A stretch of 64,000 bases of DNA from Holophagales bacterium (GCA_016719485.1 JADJZB010000029.1:298892-362891); one strand, 5' to 3'; numbered from the stretch's first letter, positions 16,674 to 26,260 are shown. Notes: generated from the letters alone by a model not told the origin. Made by a program: numbers and translations.

Positions 16674-18971
16674 TCACCCCTTCTTCCCGCGCCCGGAGAG
16701 GAGCGCGACGAGCCTCGGCGGCGTGATCGGGGAGTCGAAGACCCGGACGCCGACGGCATCGTGGACGGCGTTTGCGATCGCGGCGGCCGTCGGGATGGTC
16801 GATGGCTCGCCGACCCCCTTGGCGCCGGCGGTATTGCACTCGGTGTCGACGAGGTCGACGGAGAGGACCTTCTGCTCCGCCGGCACGTCGAGCGCCGTCG
16901 GAATCTTGTAGTCGTGCCAGTTCGCGTTGCACATCTTCCCGGTCTGGCGGTCGAGGACCCGCTCCTCGGTCCGGCCGAGGCCGAGCCCCATGACGAGGCC
17001 GCCCTGAACCTGGCACTCGAAAGTGAGCCTGTTCATGACCCGGGCGCTGTCCTGCGCGGCGAGGAGTCGGGTCACCGTCACCTCGCCGGTGCGCGTGTTC
17101 ACCTCGACCTCGGCGAAGTGCGTCGCGAACATCGAGATGACCTTCCCTTCGACGTTCGGGCCGCGCGTCCCGACGCCGACGAGGACCTGGTGCCTCTCGA
17201 GCGCCTTCACGGCGGTGACGGCGACCTTCTTCGACGGGTCCTTCGACGAGACGACGTCGGGACCCTCGAGCCGCAGCTCCTCGACGGGAAGCTTGAGGTC
17301 CTCCGCGGCCCCTGCGAGGAGCTTGTTCCTCACCTCGATCGCCGCGGCGCGTGCCGCCGGCATGTCGGACGGCACCGTCTTCGAGCCGCCGCTCGGCCCG
17401 CTGTACTGCGTCGTCCCGGTGTCGGCGTGCTCGATCTGGATCTTCTCGACCGGCACGCCGAGCTCCTCGGCGACGACCTGCGCCATCACCGTCTTCGTCC
17501 CGGTGCCGATGTCGGCGGCGCCGGTGTTCACGTTGACGCTCCCGTCCGCGTAGAGCTTCACGACGACCGTCGCCGGCGGGCCTCCCCCGTAACCCCAGAG
17601 GGCCGACGCGACGCCGACCCCCTTTCGAATCGGTCCGTCCCCCTTCGCGCGCTTCGTCGCCTCACTCCAGCCGAACGCCTTCGCGCCGTCGCGGAGCGTC
17701 TCCGCGAGGCCTGTCGACGTGTAGGGCTGGTTCCCGCGGCGCTGGCTCACTTTCGGAACGTTCGCGAGCCGGAGCGCGACGGGGTCCATCCCGAGCTTGA
17801 CCGCGAGCGCGTCCATCGCCTGCTCGAGCGCCCACGCTCCCTGGGGGAAGCCCGGGGCCCGCATCGCGCGGGCCCGGCCCGCGTTGATCGCGACGTTCTC
17901 GTCGCGGGCCTTCACGTTCGGGCAGGTGTAGAGGTCCGTCGCGAGGAAGGACGTCGACGCGCCGTTGGGGTAGGCCCCGCCGGAGCCGATCGAGGAGAAC
18001 TCGATCGCCGTGAGCGTGCCGTCCTTCTTCGCCCCGACCTTCACGGTCATCGTGTTCGCCGGGCGGTTCCCGGAGGCGAGGAACTCCTCCTCGCGGGTGA
18101 GGAAGAGCTTGACCGGCCGAGCCGTCGTCTTCGCCAGGAGCGCCGCGATGACCGTGTACTTCCCGGCCTCGAGCTTCGAGCCGAACCCGCCCCCCATGTA
18201 GTGGCCGATGACGCGGACGTTCGCGAGGGGGAGCTTCAGCGACTGCGCCACGGCCGTCTGGACCTCGAAGACGCCCTGCGTGGTGTCCCAGACCGTGAGG
18301 CGGTTCCCGTCCCACTTCACGACCGATCCGTGCACCTCCATCGGGGAGTGGATCTCGCAGGCGGTCGAGAACGTCCCCTCGACGACGGCGTCCGCCGCCG
18401 CGAAACCCGCCGCGACGTCGCCGCGTGCGTAGTCGGCCGGGTCGCCGTAGCGGTTCGTCCCTTCGTGGATCGGCGGAGCGTCGGACGCGAGCGCCTCGCG
18501 CGGGTCCAGGACGAACGCGAGCTCCTCGTACGCGACCTTGATCGCCTTCAACGCGTCGAACGCCTGGGCGCGGGTCTCCGCGGCGACCGCGGCGACCTCG
18601 TCTCCCTCGTACCGCGCCCTCTCGTCGAAGAGCTTCGAATACCACTTGCCGCGCCCGCGGAACCACGGGATGTCCGCGCCCGGCGTCTTCCCGGTGATCA
18701 CGGCGCGGACGCCCGGCATCTTCTCCGCCGCGCTCGTGTCGACCGACTTCACGACGGCGTGGGCGTGCGGGCAGCGGAGGATCGCCGCGTGGAGCATGTC
18801 GGGGAGGGCGAAGTCGAGCGGGTAGACGGCCGAGCCGCTGACGCGCTCGTAGGCGTCGACACGCGGCAGCGGCTTGCCCACCACCTTCGTCTCGCCCCAC
18901 GGCGGCATCTCCACCTTCGGAGGGGCGGTCTCGGGGACGGGGCCCTGGAGCCAGTAGAGAAGGTCCGTCAC
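16674..18971 (-). CDS. Molybdenum hydroxylase molybdopterin subunit (PaoC-like)
   Basis: The protein has 765 residues, the usual length for the catalytic subunit. Recognisable elements are VGKPLPRVDAYERVSG at the start, the cofactor-contact segment GHYMGGGFGSK near residue 270, and GAKGVGEPST with the catalytic base Glu722. The enzyme would hydroxylate aldehydes or N-heterocycles using molybdopterin cytosine dinucleotide. It has no signal peptide, but its 2Fe-2S partner has a Tat signal, so the complex could be exported by hitch-hiking as in PaoABC. The start is 4 bases after the upstream stop. Substrate cannot be assigned. Confidence 0.92.
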   Translation of the reverse strand: MTDLLYWLQGPVPETAPPKVEMPPWGETKVVGKPLPRVDAYERVSGSAVYPLDFALPDMLHAAILRCPHAHAVVKSVDTSAAEKMPGVRAVITGKTPGADIPWFRGRGKWYSKLFDERARYEGDEVAAVAAETRAQAFDALKAIKVAYEELAFVLDPREALASDAPPIHEGTNRYGDPADYARGDVAAGFAAADAVVEGTFSTACEIHSPMEVHGSVVKWDGNRLTVWDTTQGVFEVQTAVAQSLKLPLANVRVIGHYMGGGFGSKLEAGKYTVIAALLAKTTARPVKLFLTREEEFLASGNRPANTMTVKVGAKKDGTLTAIEFSSIGSGGAYPNGASTSFLATDLYTCPNVKARDENVAINAGRARAMRAPGFPQGAWALEQAMDALAVKLGMDPVALRLANVPKVSQRRGNQPYTSTGLAETLRDGAKAFGWSEATKRAKGDGPIRKGVGVASALWGYGGGPPATVVVKLYADGSVNVNTGAADIGTGTKTVMAQVVAEELGVPVEKIQIEHADTGTTQYSGPSGGSKTVPSDMPAARAAAIEVRNKLLAGAAEDLKLPVEELRLEGPDVVSSKDPSKKVAVTAVKALERHQVLVGVGTRGPNVEGKVISMFATHFAEVEVNTRTGEVTVTRLLAAQDSARVMNRLTFECQVQGGLVMGLGLGRTEERVLDRQTGKMCNANWHDYKIPTALDVPAEQKVLSVDLVDTECNTAGAKGVGEPSTIPTAAAIANAVHDAVGVRVFDSPITPPRLVALLSGRGKKG

Positions 18972-18975
18972 GGAA

Positions 18976-19620
18976 TCACCTCCCCTTCCGCAGCGTGGCG
19001 GCCTTGCCGACCGCGTTGAAGATGTGGGCGTAGGCGCCGCAGCGGCAGAGGTTGCCGCTCATGCCGAGGCGGATCTCGTCCAGCGTCGGCTCCGGGCTGG
19101 CGCGCAGGAGCCCTTCGGCCGCAACCACCTGTCCGGGCGTGCAGTAGCCGCACTGGAAGGCGTCCTCCTCGACGAACGCCTTCTGCACCGGCCCGAGCTC
19201 CTCGCCGTTCATCAGCCCTTCGACCGTCGTCACCTCTTTCCCCTCGGCCTCGAGGGCGAGCGTGAGGCAGGAGTACCGCGGGACGCCGTCGATGAGGACC
19301 GAGCAGGCGCCGCACTCGCCCCGCTCGCACCCCGGCTTCGTCCCGGTGAGGCCCAGCTTCTCGCGCAGGACCGACAGGAGCGTGTCGCGCGGCTCGACGA
19401 GGACCTTGTGCGTCCGCCCGTTCACGACGAGCGTCAGCTTCGACGGCTCGGCCGCGGGGAGCTCGGCGACGGGCGTCGCCCCCGCCCGCGGAGCCGAGAG
19501 CGCATCCTTCGCCACCACGACGCCGACCGCTGCCGGGACCACCGAGCCGAGGAAGCCTCGACGGCTGACGCCGCCGGGCGCGGAGTCGAGGTCGTTGGGA
19601 TCGTCCGTTCTGTCGACCAT
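18976..19620 (-). CDS. Molybdenum hydroxylase [2Fe-2S] subunit with Tat signal (PaoA-like)
   Basis: The protein has 214 residues starting at MVDRTDDPND, with GGGAGGAC upstream. Residues 19-36 are a twin-arginine signal (SRRGFLGS followed by a hydrophobic stretch). The plant-ferredoxin cluster is bound by C98, C103, C106 and C118, and the second cluster by C157, C160, C192 and C194 (QCGYC and CRC). This is the usual small subunit of aldehyde oxidase/xanthine dehydrogenase enzymes, about 50 residues longer because of the signal. It is the first gene of the operon and diverges from a small secreted-protein gene at 19715. Confidence 0.93.
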   Translation of the reverse strand: MVDRTDDPNDLDSAPGGVSRRGFLGSVVPAAVGVVVAKDALSAPRAGATPVAELPAAEPSKLTLVVNGRTHKVLVEPRDTLLSVLREKLGLTGTKPGCERGECGACSVLIDGVPRYSCLTLALEAEGKEVTTVEGLMNGEELGPVQKAFVEEDAFQCGYCTPGQVVAAEGLLRASPEPTLDEIRLGMSGNLCRCGAYAHIFNAVGKAATLRKGR

Positions 19621-19714
19621 GCGTCCTCCCGCGGCCGGGGCTTGGCGCGGCGCGGCGTCCCCGGCCCGATCGAACATGTTACGACGCGACGGGGTGACAC
19701 AATGGGTCGGAACG

Positions 19715-20008
19715 ATGCGACGCGCTCTCGTCTTCATCGCTGCGCTCGCCCTCGCCCCAGCAATAGGGGCGCAGCCGCGTCCCGGGCCGACGACGCTCCC
19801 CGGGGGCGTGGCGCCCGGCGGGCTCGCTGCCCAGGCGGGCGGCATCAAGCTCAACCGGAAGGTGAAGGCCGAGTTGAAGCAGGACGCCCCGGCCCGGTCG
19901 CGTGCCCCGGTCCTGAAGGGGGGCAGGATGCGCCCTTTCCTGGAGCCTCGAGCTTCGACCTCTCCGCCGCCGAAGACGAAAGCGAAGCCCGCTCCCCGGA
20001 ACCCGTAG
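19715..20008 (+). CDS. Small secreted protein, hypothetical
   Basis: The product has 97 residues with a clear signal peptide (MRRALVFIAALALAPAIGAQ) followed by a basic, proline/alanine-rich mature part with no recognised domain. The start follows a GGTCGGAACG segment, a weak ribosome-binding site. It sits alone between the molybdenum hydroxylase operon and the convergent PTS operon. It may be real because of the signal peptide, but low-complexity sequence in GC-rich DNA leaves doubt. Confidence 0.55.
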   Translation: MRRALVFIAALALAPAIGAQPRPGPTTLPGGVAPGGLAAQAGGIKLNRKVKAELKQDAPARSRAPVLKGGRMRPFLEPRASTSPPPKTKAKPAPRNP

Positions 20009-20085
20009 CCCAGACCAGCGCCCTGTCGCGGACGAAGCCACCTGTCGGGACGGGGGATGGGCCTCGACCCGGCCTCAGCCGAGGG

Positions 20086-21861
20086 TCATTCTCCCGATTC
20101 CCGAAGGACCTGCGCCAGAGCCGCAGCGAGGGCGTCGGCGTCCTCTCCACGGACGAGGTGAACGACGCCGCAGGGCAGGCGCATGACCCCGCCAATGCCC
20201 GCGGCGAGTGTCGCCGGCTCGTCGAGCAGCGCCGGATCCGCGAGGGTGACGCGGACCCGCGTCCTCGCGCACGCCTCCACCGTCCGGACGTTCGGAGCCC
20301 CGCCGAGCGCCTGCAGGACGACCCTGGAAAGCAACCGGACCTCCGGCGACGGTCGTGCACTGGAGGACCGCACGGTCGCAGCGGGAGTGCACGGCGACGA
20401 CGCCGCTCCGAGAACGCCTTCCATGGCCGTCTTGAGGTTCTCCGAGCGGGTCCCGAAGACCGCCTGGACGGCGTTCCCGATGACGACGACGCCCGCCGCT
20501 CCCAGCGCCCGCAGCGCCTTCTCGTCGGCACCGTCGAGGTCACGGACGGTGACCCGGATGCGCGTGATGCACGCGTCGAGGCTCTCGATGTTCCGTGCGC
20601 CGCCGAAGGCGGCGACCAGCCTCTCGGCGAGGCCTGCGGCCTCGGCGGGGGCAGGGCGGCCGGCTCCCGGGGCCGGCAATGGCGCGGCCACTGACTCTTC
20701 CCTCCCAGGCGTCTTCAGGTCGAAGCGGAGGATCGCCGCGCGGAAGACGCCGAAGTAGAGGAGGCCCCAGAGCGGCCCGAGAAGCGGCACGAGCCACGGC
20801 CGGGTGTCCATCGACCAGTAGAGGACGAGGTCGAAGAAGCCGTGCGAGAACGTGAACCCGAGCTTCATCCCGGCGAGGTTCGCGACGACGAAAGCGAGGC
20901 CCGCGAGGAGCGCATGGAGCGCATAGAGGAGCGGCGCGAGGAAGAGGAACGAGAACTCGATCGGCTCGGTGATCCCCGTCAGGAACGACGTCGCCGCGGC
21001 CGAAACCATGATCCCGCCGACGCGCGCGCGATTCTCGGGGCGGGCGCAGCGCCAGATGGCGAGGGCGGCCGCCGGCAGGCCCCACATCTTGAAGAGGAAG
21101 CCTCCGGAGAGGATCCCCGCAGTCGGGTCCCCCGCGAAGAAACGGGTGATGTCGCCGCGGACGGTCTTCCCCGCCGCGTCGACGAACGACCCGATCTCGA
21201 AGAAGAACGGGACGTTCCAGATGTGGTGCAGGCCGAACGGCAGGAGGAGGCGCTCGACGACGCCGTATACGAACGTCGCCGACGTGGGCCGGCCGTAGGC
21301 GACCTGGTCGGACAGGACGTGGATCGCGCGCTGGACGGGCGGCCAGAGAACGGCCAGGGCGACGCCGAGGAAGGTCGCCGCGAGACCGGTCAGGATCGGC
21401 ACGAGGCGCTTGCCGCCGAAGAAGCCGAGCCAGGCGGGAAGCTCGGCCCGCGCATAGCGGTTGAAGAGCGACGCCGCGAGGAGACCGACGAGAATTCCGC
21501 CGAAGACCCCCGTCTCGACGGAGTCGAATCCGAGTATCCGTGTCGTCGGCAGCCCCAGGAGGCGTGCCCCGGCACCCATCGTCGCGAGGAGGACGACGTG
21601 GCCGACGACGGCCGCCACGGCCGCTGCCCCGTCGTTCTGCGTCAGGCCGAGCGCGACGGCGATGGCGAAGATGAGAGGGAGGCTCGTGAAGATCGCCCCG
21701 CCCGCCTGGCCGAGAACGCTCGCGACGGCGTCGGGCAGGAGGCCGAGCTTCGCGCTCCCGAGCCCGAGGAGGAGGCCCGCCACGGGGAGGACGGAGACCG
21801 GGAGCATCAGCGCCCGGCCGATCTTCTGCAGGAGCCCGAAGGCCCGGCCCGCAACGCTCAC
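20086..21861 (-). CDS. PTS EIIC-EIIB-EIIB permease, glucose/N-acetylglucosamine type
   Basis: The protein has 591 residues from a GTG overlapping the stop of the upstream EIIA-HPr-EI gene; frames open further upstream are antisense or shadow. Residues 1-380 form the EIIC membrane channel, with the glucose-superfamily signature GITEPIEF at 297-304. The first EIIB domain (410-485) has the phosphorylated C431 in DACITRIRVTV. A second EIIB-like domain (505-590) has C531 in EACARTRVRVTL, exactly 100 residues later. It imports and phosphorylates a hexose or amino sugar. Two EIIB domains in tandem are unusual. No catabolic gene for the sugar is adjacent. Confidence 0.92.
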   Translation of the reverse strand: MSVAGRAFGLLQKIGRALMLPVSVLPVAGLLLGLGSAKLGLLPDAVASVLGQAGGAIFTSLPLIFAIAVALGLTQNDGAAAVAAVVGHVVLLATMGAGARLLGLPTTRILGFDSVETGVFGGILVGLLAASLFNRYARAELPAWLGFFGGKRLVPILTGLAATFLGVALAVLWPPVQRAIHVLSDQVAYGRPTSATFVYGVVERLLLPFGLHHIWNVPFFFEIGSFVDAAGKTVRGDITRFFAGDPTAGILSGGFLFKMWGLPAAALAIWRCARPENRARVGGIMVSAAATSFLTGITEPIEFSFLFLAPLLYALHALLAGLAFVVANLAGMKLGFTFSHGFFDLVLYWSMDTRPWLVPLLGPLWGLLYFGVFRAAILRFDLKTPGREESVAAPLPAPGAGRPAPAEAAGLAERLVAAFGGARNIESLDACITRIRVTVRDLDGADEKALRALGAAGVVVIGNAVQAVFGTRSENLKTAMEGVLGAASSPCTPAATVRSSSARPSPEVRLLSRVVLQALGGAPNVRTVEACARTRVRVTLADPALLDEPATLAAGIGGVMRLPCGVVHLVRGEDADALAAALAQVLRESGE

Positions 21862-24398
21862 GGCGCGCCCCCCGTCTGCGAGAGGAGGGCTCTCACCTCG
21901 GCGGCCGTCGTCGTCTCGAGTGCGCGGACGGCGACCGCGCGGCACGCGTCGAACGAGACCTCGCGGACGCGCGCCTTCACCGACGGGACCTGCCCCGCGC
22001 CGACCGACAGCTCGCCCACGCCCAGTCCGAGGAGAAGTGGTATGGCCGCGAGGTCTCCCGCGAGCGCCCCGCAAACCGCCGAGGGGATCCCGTGCCTGCG
22101 CGCGGCGGCGCAGGTGCGGGCGATCAGGTGGAGGACTGCCGGGTCGAGGGCGTCGGCGCGCGGAGAGAGCCGCGGATGCCCCCGGTCCATCGCGAGGGTG
22201 AACTGCGTCAGGTCGTTCGTCCCGATCGTGACGAAGGCCGCCTCCTTCAGGAACGCGTCCGCGAGGATTGCCGCGGAGGCGACCTCGACCGTCATGCCCG
22301 CACGCCGCCGGGACGCGCCGAGACGCTCGCGCTCCTCTTCCAGGTCTGCGGTCGCCCCGCGCCACTCGTCGAGAACCGAGACCATCGGGAACGTCACCCT
22401 CACGTCGTACTCCTCCGGCACCCTGAGGAGCGCGCGGAGCTGGGCCCGGAACAGGTCGGGCCGGTCGAGGAAGACGCGCAGGCCGCGCTCGCCGAGCGCC
22501 GGGTTCTCCTCCTCGGGAAGGGGAAGCCAGCGCAGCGGCTTGTCGCCCCCCGCGTCGAACGTCCTGACGACGATCGGCCGGCCGGGCCCGACCGCCTCGG
22601 CCACGGCGCGGTAGACCGCCTCCTGCTCGTCTTCCGAAGGGACGTTCGCGCGGTCGAGAAAGAGGAGCTCGGAGCGCAGGAGCCCGATACCCTCCGCACC
22701 GGAGGCGATCCCTTCCTCCGCGTCGACGAGGCTCCCCGCGTTCGCCAGGACCGCGACCCTCACGCCGTCCATCGTGAGCGCGGGCTCGGCCGCCGCGAGG
22801 CGGTCTGCGCTCCGGCGCGCCGCGCGCCGCTGGCAGCGCAGCCGTATCGCCTCGCGCTCGTCGTCGTCCGGCGAGAGGCGCAGCTCGGCGGCGTCTCCGT
22901 CGAGGACCGCCAGCGTCCCCTCGGGAATCTCGAGCGCGCGGGCGTCGATCCCCGCCACGGCGGGTATGCCCATGGAACGGGCCAGGAGAGCCGCGTGCGA
23001 CGTCGCCCCTCCCGACACCGTGCAGAAGCCGGCCACACCTCCCCGGCCGAGCGTCGCCGCCTCCGACGGTGACAGGTCCTCTGCCACGACGATCGAGCCC
23101 TCCGGAGGCGAGGGGGGCGAGGAGCGCTGCCCGACGAGGATGTGCAGGACGCGCCCCCCGGCATCGCGCAGGTCGGCCGCGCGGGCGGCCAGCGCCGGGT
23201 TCGGCAGGCGCGAGATCCGGTCGGCGTACCGGCGCACCGCCTCGCGGAAGGCCCAGGCGGCGCTCTTTCCCGCGACGATCTCGTGCTCGGCCTCGGCGAG
23301 GAGGAGCGGGTCGTCGAGGAGCGCGACGTGCGCCTCGAAGATGTCGGCGTGCTCGCTGCCGGCCTCGGCGCCGACGCGCGCCTCGAGCGACCGCAGCTGG
23401 ACCTTCGCCTCCTCGAGGGCGAAGTCCAGGTCGCGCCGCTCCGTCCTCTCGTCCTCGCCGTTCTCGAGGACCTCGGGCTCCTCGCGCACGAGCCGCGCCA
23501 CCGGCCCCGCCGCGCATCCGGGGGCCATGGGCACACCCGTGAAGACGCGCTCCCTTCGGGGCGCGACTCTCGGGGCCGTCGAGAGAGGCGCCCCGGGCTC
23601 GTTCCCGTCCACGGCTTCCAGGACCCGGGCGAGGGTCGCGAGCGCCTTCCCCGCGTCGGGACCCGTCGCGCGAAGCCTCACGATCTCGCCGTGGACGACG
23701 CCGAGAGAGAGGAGCCCGACGATGCTCCGCGCGCTCGCCATCGAGGTCCCCGTCTCCACGAGGACCTCCGCCCGGAACCGCCGTGCCGCGCTCGCGAGGG
23801 CCGCCGCAGGCCGGGCGTGGAGGCCGAGCCGGCGAAGGACCCTCACGTCCCGCGACTTCTCTCCGAGAACGGGACCGGACGGAACGCCGGCAACCGCGGC
23901 GAGCCTCAGGACGAGGAGATCGTCGATCCCCGCCGTCACGAACCCCGCGGCCGCCTGCATCCCCAGGACCCGCTCACGGCTCGTGACGACGACCGGCGTC
24001 ACGAGGCTCCGCGCCGAGCGCGCGACGAGGTCGGCGTCGAATGCGAGGAGCGCTTCCCCCGCGACGACCCGGCGCCCCTGCGCCACGCGCGGCACGAAGC
24101 CGCGGCCGCCGAGGGCGACCGTGTCGAGGCCGACGTGCAGCATCACCTCGACTCCCGAGTCGGTGGTGAGCGCGATCGCGTGCCCCGCCGGGTGGATCGT
24201 CGCGACGACGCCGTCGCACGGGGCGAGGAGGAGCGACGAGACCGGGTCGATCGCCACGCCGTCGCCGAGGAGGCGGTGCGCGAAGACGGGGTCGGGAACC
24301 CTGTCGATCGGGACGACGGGTCCCGACAGCGGCGCCTTGAGTACCAGCGTCGGCTCGGCGGCAGCGGCGAAGGAGCCGCCTGGGGGTCGTTCGTCCAT
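21858..24398 (-). CDS. Fused PTS EIIA-HPr-Enzyme I phosphoryl-transfer protein
   Basis: The protein has 846 residues. Order: EIIA of the glucose type (about 15-165, active H88 in VMLHVGLDTVAL), HPr (about 184-268, active H194 in LGLHARPAAA, with Ser225 at the position regulated in Gram-positive HPr), then Enzyme I (about 284-846, active H468 in GGATSHAALLAR and a VCGALAGD segment near the C-terminus). One polypeptide would carry phosphate from phosphoenolpyruvate to the permease encoded next. This matches multiphosphoryl-transfer proteins of other lineages. Together with the downstream permease it makes a complete PTS in two genes. Confidence 0.95.
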   Translation of the reverse strand: MDERPPGGSFAAAAEPTLVLKAPLSGPVVPIDRVPDPVFAHRLLGDGVAIDPVSSLLLAPCDGVVATIHPAGHAIALTTDSGVEVMLHVGLDTVALGGRGFVPRVAQGRRVVAGEALLAFDADLVARSARSLVTPVVVTSRERVLGMQAAAGFVTAGIDDLLVLRLAAVAGVPSGPVLGEKSRDVRVLRRLGLHARPAAALASAARRFRAEVLVETGTSMASARSIVGLLSLGVVHGEIVRLRATGPDAGKALATLARVLEAVDGNEPGAPLSTAPRVAPRRERVFTGVPMAPGCAAGPVARLVREEPEVLENGEDERTERRDLDFALEEAKVQLRSLEARVGAEAGSEHADIFEAHVALLDDPLLLAEAEHEIVAGKSAAWAFREAVRRYADRISRLPNPALAARAADLRDAGGRVLHILVGQRSSPPSPPEGSIVVAEDLSPSEAATLGRGGVAGFCTVSGGATSHAALLARSMGIPAVAGIDARALEIPEGTLAVLDGDAAELRLSPDDDEREAIRLRCQRRAARRSADRLAAAEPALTMDGVRVAVLANAGSLVDAEEGIASGAEGIGLLRSELLFLDRANVPSEDEQEAVYRAVAEAVGPGRPIVVRTFDAGGDKPLRWLPLPEEENPALGERGLRVFLDRPDLFRAQLRALLRVPEEYDVRVTFPMVSVLDEWRGATADLEEERERLGASRRRAGMTVEVASAAILADAFLKEAAFVTIGTNDLTQFTLAMDRGHPRLSPRADALDPAVLHLIARTCAAARRHGIPSAVCGALAGDLAAIPLLLGLGVGELSVGAGQVPSVKARVREVSFDACRAVAVRALETTTAAEVRALLSQTGGAP

Positions 24399-24454
24399 GG
24401 CAACGGGAAGGGGACGGCCAGTATAGGCCGGGCCTCCCGCTCCACCGGGTTTCG

Positions 24455-25051
24455 TCAGGCCTGGCCGTTGCCGGAAACGGCCTCCAGCTCGACGACGGTC
24501 CGCGCGAGCTCCTCCACGATCGGGGCCGTCCCGGCCTCACGGAACGCCTCGACGAGGGCTCCGAGGTACCAGAGCGTCTCGTCCCGGCCGGCGTTGAACC
24601 TCTTCCAGAGAATCGGGCCATGGATCCGCAGGTCGGTGACCATCGTCCGGGCGTTGTGGAGCTTGTCGGCGGCCGAGACGAGCCTCACGTGGGCCGGCTC
24701 CCGCCGGACGCGGGCCACGTACGCCTCCTTGCGCGCCCGCCACGGCGGCTTCGGGGTGACGTCCGTGTCGGTGCAGCCGTCGACGATATCGGCGACGACG
24801 TCTCCGAACCGCCCTCGGATCGCCTTCGCCGTCGGCAGCCCCCCCTGGTCCTCCACCGCGTCGTGCAGGAGGGCGGCGATCGCCTGCTCTTCCGTCCCAC
24901 CGTGCTCGAGGACGAGCGCGGCCACCGAAAGGAGGTGGGACACGTACGGGACGCCCGTCCCCTTCCGCGGCTGCTGCCGGTGGAGGTCGACCGCGTAGAC
25001 GAGGGCCTCGTCGAACTTTTTCGACAGGATCAGCGGACCGTTCTCGGACAT
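24455..25051 (-). CDS. Small HD hydrolase of the SpoT/Mesh1 type
   Basis: The protein has 198 residues starting at MSENGPLILS. It carries the HD pattern of (p)ppGpp hydrolases: H39, H63-D64, E67-D68 (LLHDAVEDQGG) and D129 with N133 (AADKLHNARTM). There is no synthetase domain, so it resembles small alarmone hydrolases, which remove pyrophosphate from (p)ppGpp; activity on other nucleotides is possible. The same-strand PTS operon starts 56 bases downstream, which might link sugar uptake to stringent control, but this is only a neighbour-based guess. Confidence 0.85.
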   Translation of the reverse strand: MSENGPLILSKKFDEALVYAVDLHRQQPRKGTGVPYVSHLLSVAALVLEHGGTEEQAIAALLHDAVEDQGGLPTAKAIRGRFGDVVADIVDGCTDTDVTPKPPWRARKEAYVARVRREPAHVRLVSAADKLHNARTMVTDLRIHGPILWKRFNAGRDETLWYLGALVEAFREAGTAPIVEELARTVVELEAVSGNGQA

Positions 25052-25119
25052 GCCCCAATCCTGACACGAACCGGCCCGGACCCGTTCCTTCCTCCGCCGT
25101 AAACCGTTAGCCTTCCGGA

Positions 25120-25917
25120 ATGCCGATCGACAAGAAGACGCCTCCCAGGCCCGCCCGACGCCAGAGCGCCCCGAAGCCCGCTCCCGCGCCATCGCAGATC
25201 AGCGACCCCGCCGGCCTTGCCGACGTCCCCCCGCCACTGGCCTTCGAGCGAACCGCCGCCGCCGCCGAAGACGAGGGTTTCGACCCCGCCACCGCCGCGG
25301 TCTTCGCGGCCATCGTCGCGGTCGATATCTTCTGCGTCGCTGAGGCCAATGCGAAGTCTCCGGAGCAGTCCCTCGACGCTCTCGTCTACGCCGCCGACCT
25401 CGCAGAGCGCGCCCTCGAGGCGGACGGGGCCGGCGACGATCAGTTCACCCACCTCTTCGCTCCGCGCCTCCCCTTCGACATCCTCCTGCAGGACACCGGG
25501 CGCGTGACGGCGGCCGACCTCTTCCTCGCCCGGTTCGAGGCCGACCTTCCGAAGGAAGCGGCCCGCGCCGTGAAAGCCCTCATCCGCGCGGAGGACACCG
25601 TCGCCCGCGCGACCTGGGTGGGAAAGGACGTCACGATCGAGGACCTCTCAACGGGCCGCGCGCTTCCCGGACCCGCCCTCTGGCGGCGCGGAACCAGGCC
25701 GTTCGTCTGCCGCCTCGTCCGGTACGGAAGCGTCCACGTTCCCGTCGCCGTCGAGCGCGTCCAGGGACGCGCCAACGTCGAGACGCTTCTCGCGGAGGTG
25801 AGCCTCGCCTCGACGGTCGCGCGCGACGTCCTGAAGGCCGGCGGCCTCCGTCTCAGGAGCACGAAGAAGGGCTTCGGTCTCGGCGCGCGGCTCCTCGCGG
25901 TGCCGGAGGAGAGCTAG
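25120..25917 (+). CDS. Hypothetical protein
   Basis: The protein has 265 residues. The first 45 are basic and proline-rich, probably disordered. Residues about 55-160 are helical (AAVFAAIVAVDIFCVAEANA, then LDALVYAADLAERALEAD), and the C-terminal third has short beta-like segments ending GLGARLLAVPEES. No signal peptide, membrane span or known motif is convincing. The gene diverges from the HD hydrolase gene with 68 bases between starts and is followed by the repeat-rich non-coding stretch. Family not recognised. Confidence 0.7.
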   Translation: MPIDKKTPPRPARRQSAPKPAPAPSQISDPAGLADVPPPLAFERTAAAAEDEGFDPATAAVFAAIVAVDIFCVAEANAKSPEQSLDALVYAADLAERALEADGAGDDQFTHLFAPRLPFDILLQDTGRVTAADLFLARFEADLPKEAARAVKALIRAEDTVARATWVGKDVTIEDLSTGRALPGPALWRRGTRPFVCRLVRYGSVHVPVAVERVQGRANVETLLAEVSLASTVARDVLKAGGLRLRSTKKGFGLGARLLAVPEES

Positions 25918-25944
25918 GACTCGAATCGAATCCGAAGGACCAGG

Positions 25945-25976
25945 AACCGGAGAACCGGAGAACCGGAGAACCGGAG
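25945..25976. repeat. Four tandem copies of AACCGGAG
   Basis: The 8-base unit is repeated four times without change, about 28 bases after the stop of the hypothetical gene. Low-complexity satellite; no function is evident. Confidence 0.9.
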
Positions 25977-26260
25977 AACTAGCTTCACCATCTCGTCCTT
26001 TCGGCAGGGGGCCGCGCGCGGTGCGGTACGTCTCACGGCCGCCTGCTGCGCGCGCCCGACCCGCTTCCGAGTCCGCTGCGGCCGGGCGGGGGGCCCGCGC
26101 GAACTCCTCGCTTCGCTCGTCAAACACGCGCGCGGGCCTGATCCCCGCCCGGTCCTCGCGAACTCGAGCGGGTCCCCGGGCGTGCTCGGGGGCGGCTCGC
26201 GAGACGCACCACCCCACCCGCGGCCAACGAGCTTCAGCATTCGACTGGGAGCCGCCTTCG

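Noticed and set aside
21862..23517. N-terminal extension of the PTS permease
   Set aside because: It lies over the EIIA-HPr-EI gene in another frame and is compositionally a shadow; the GTG at the upstream stop gives a normal EIIC start.
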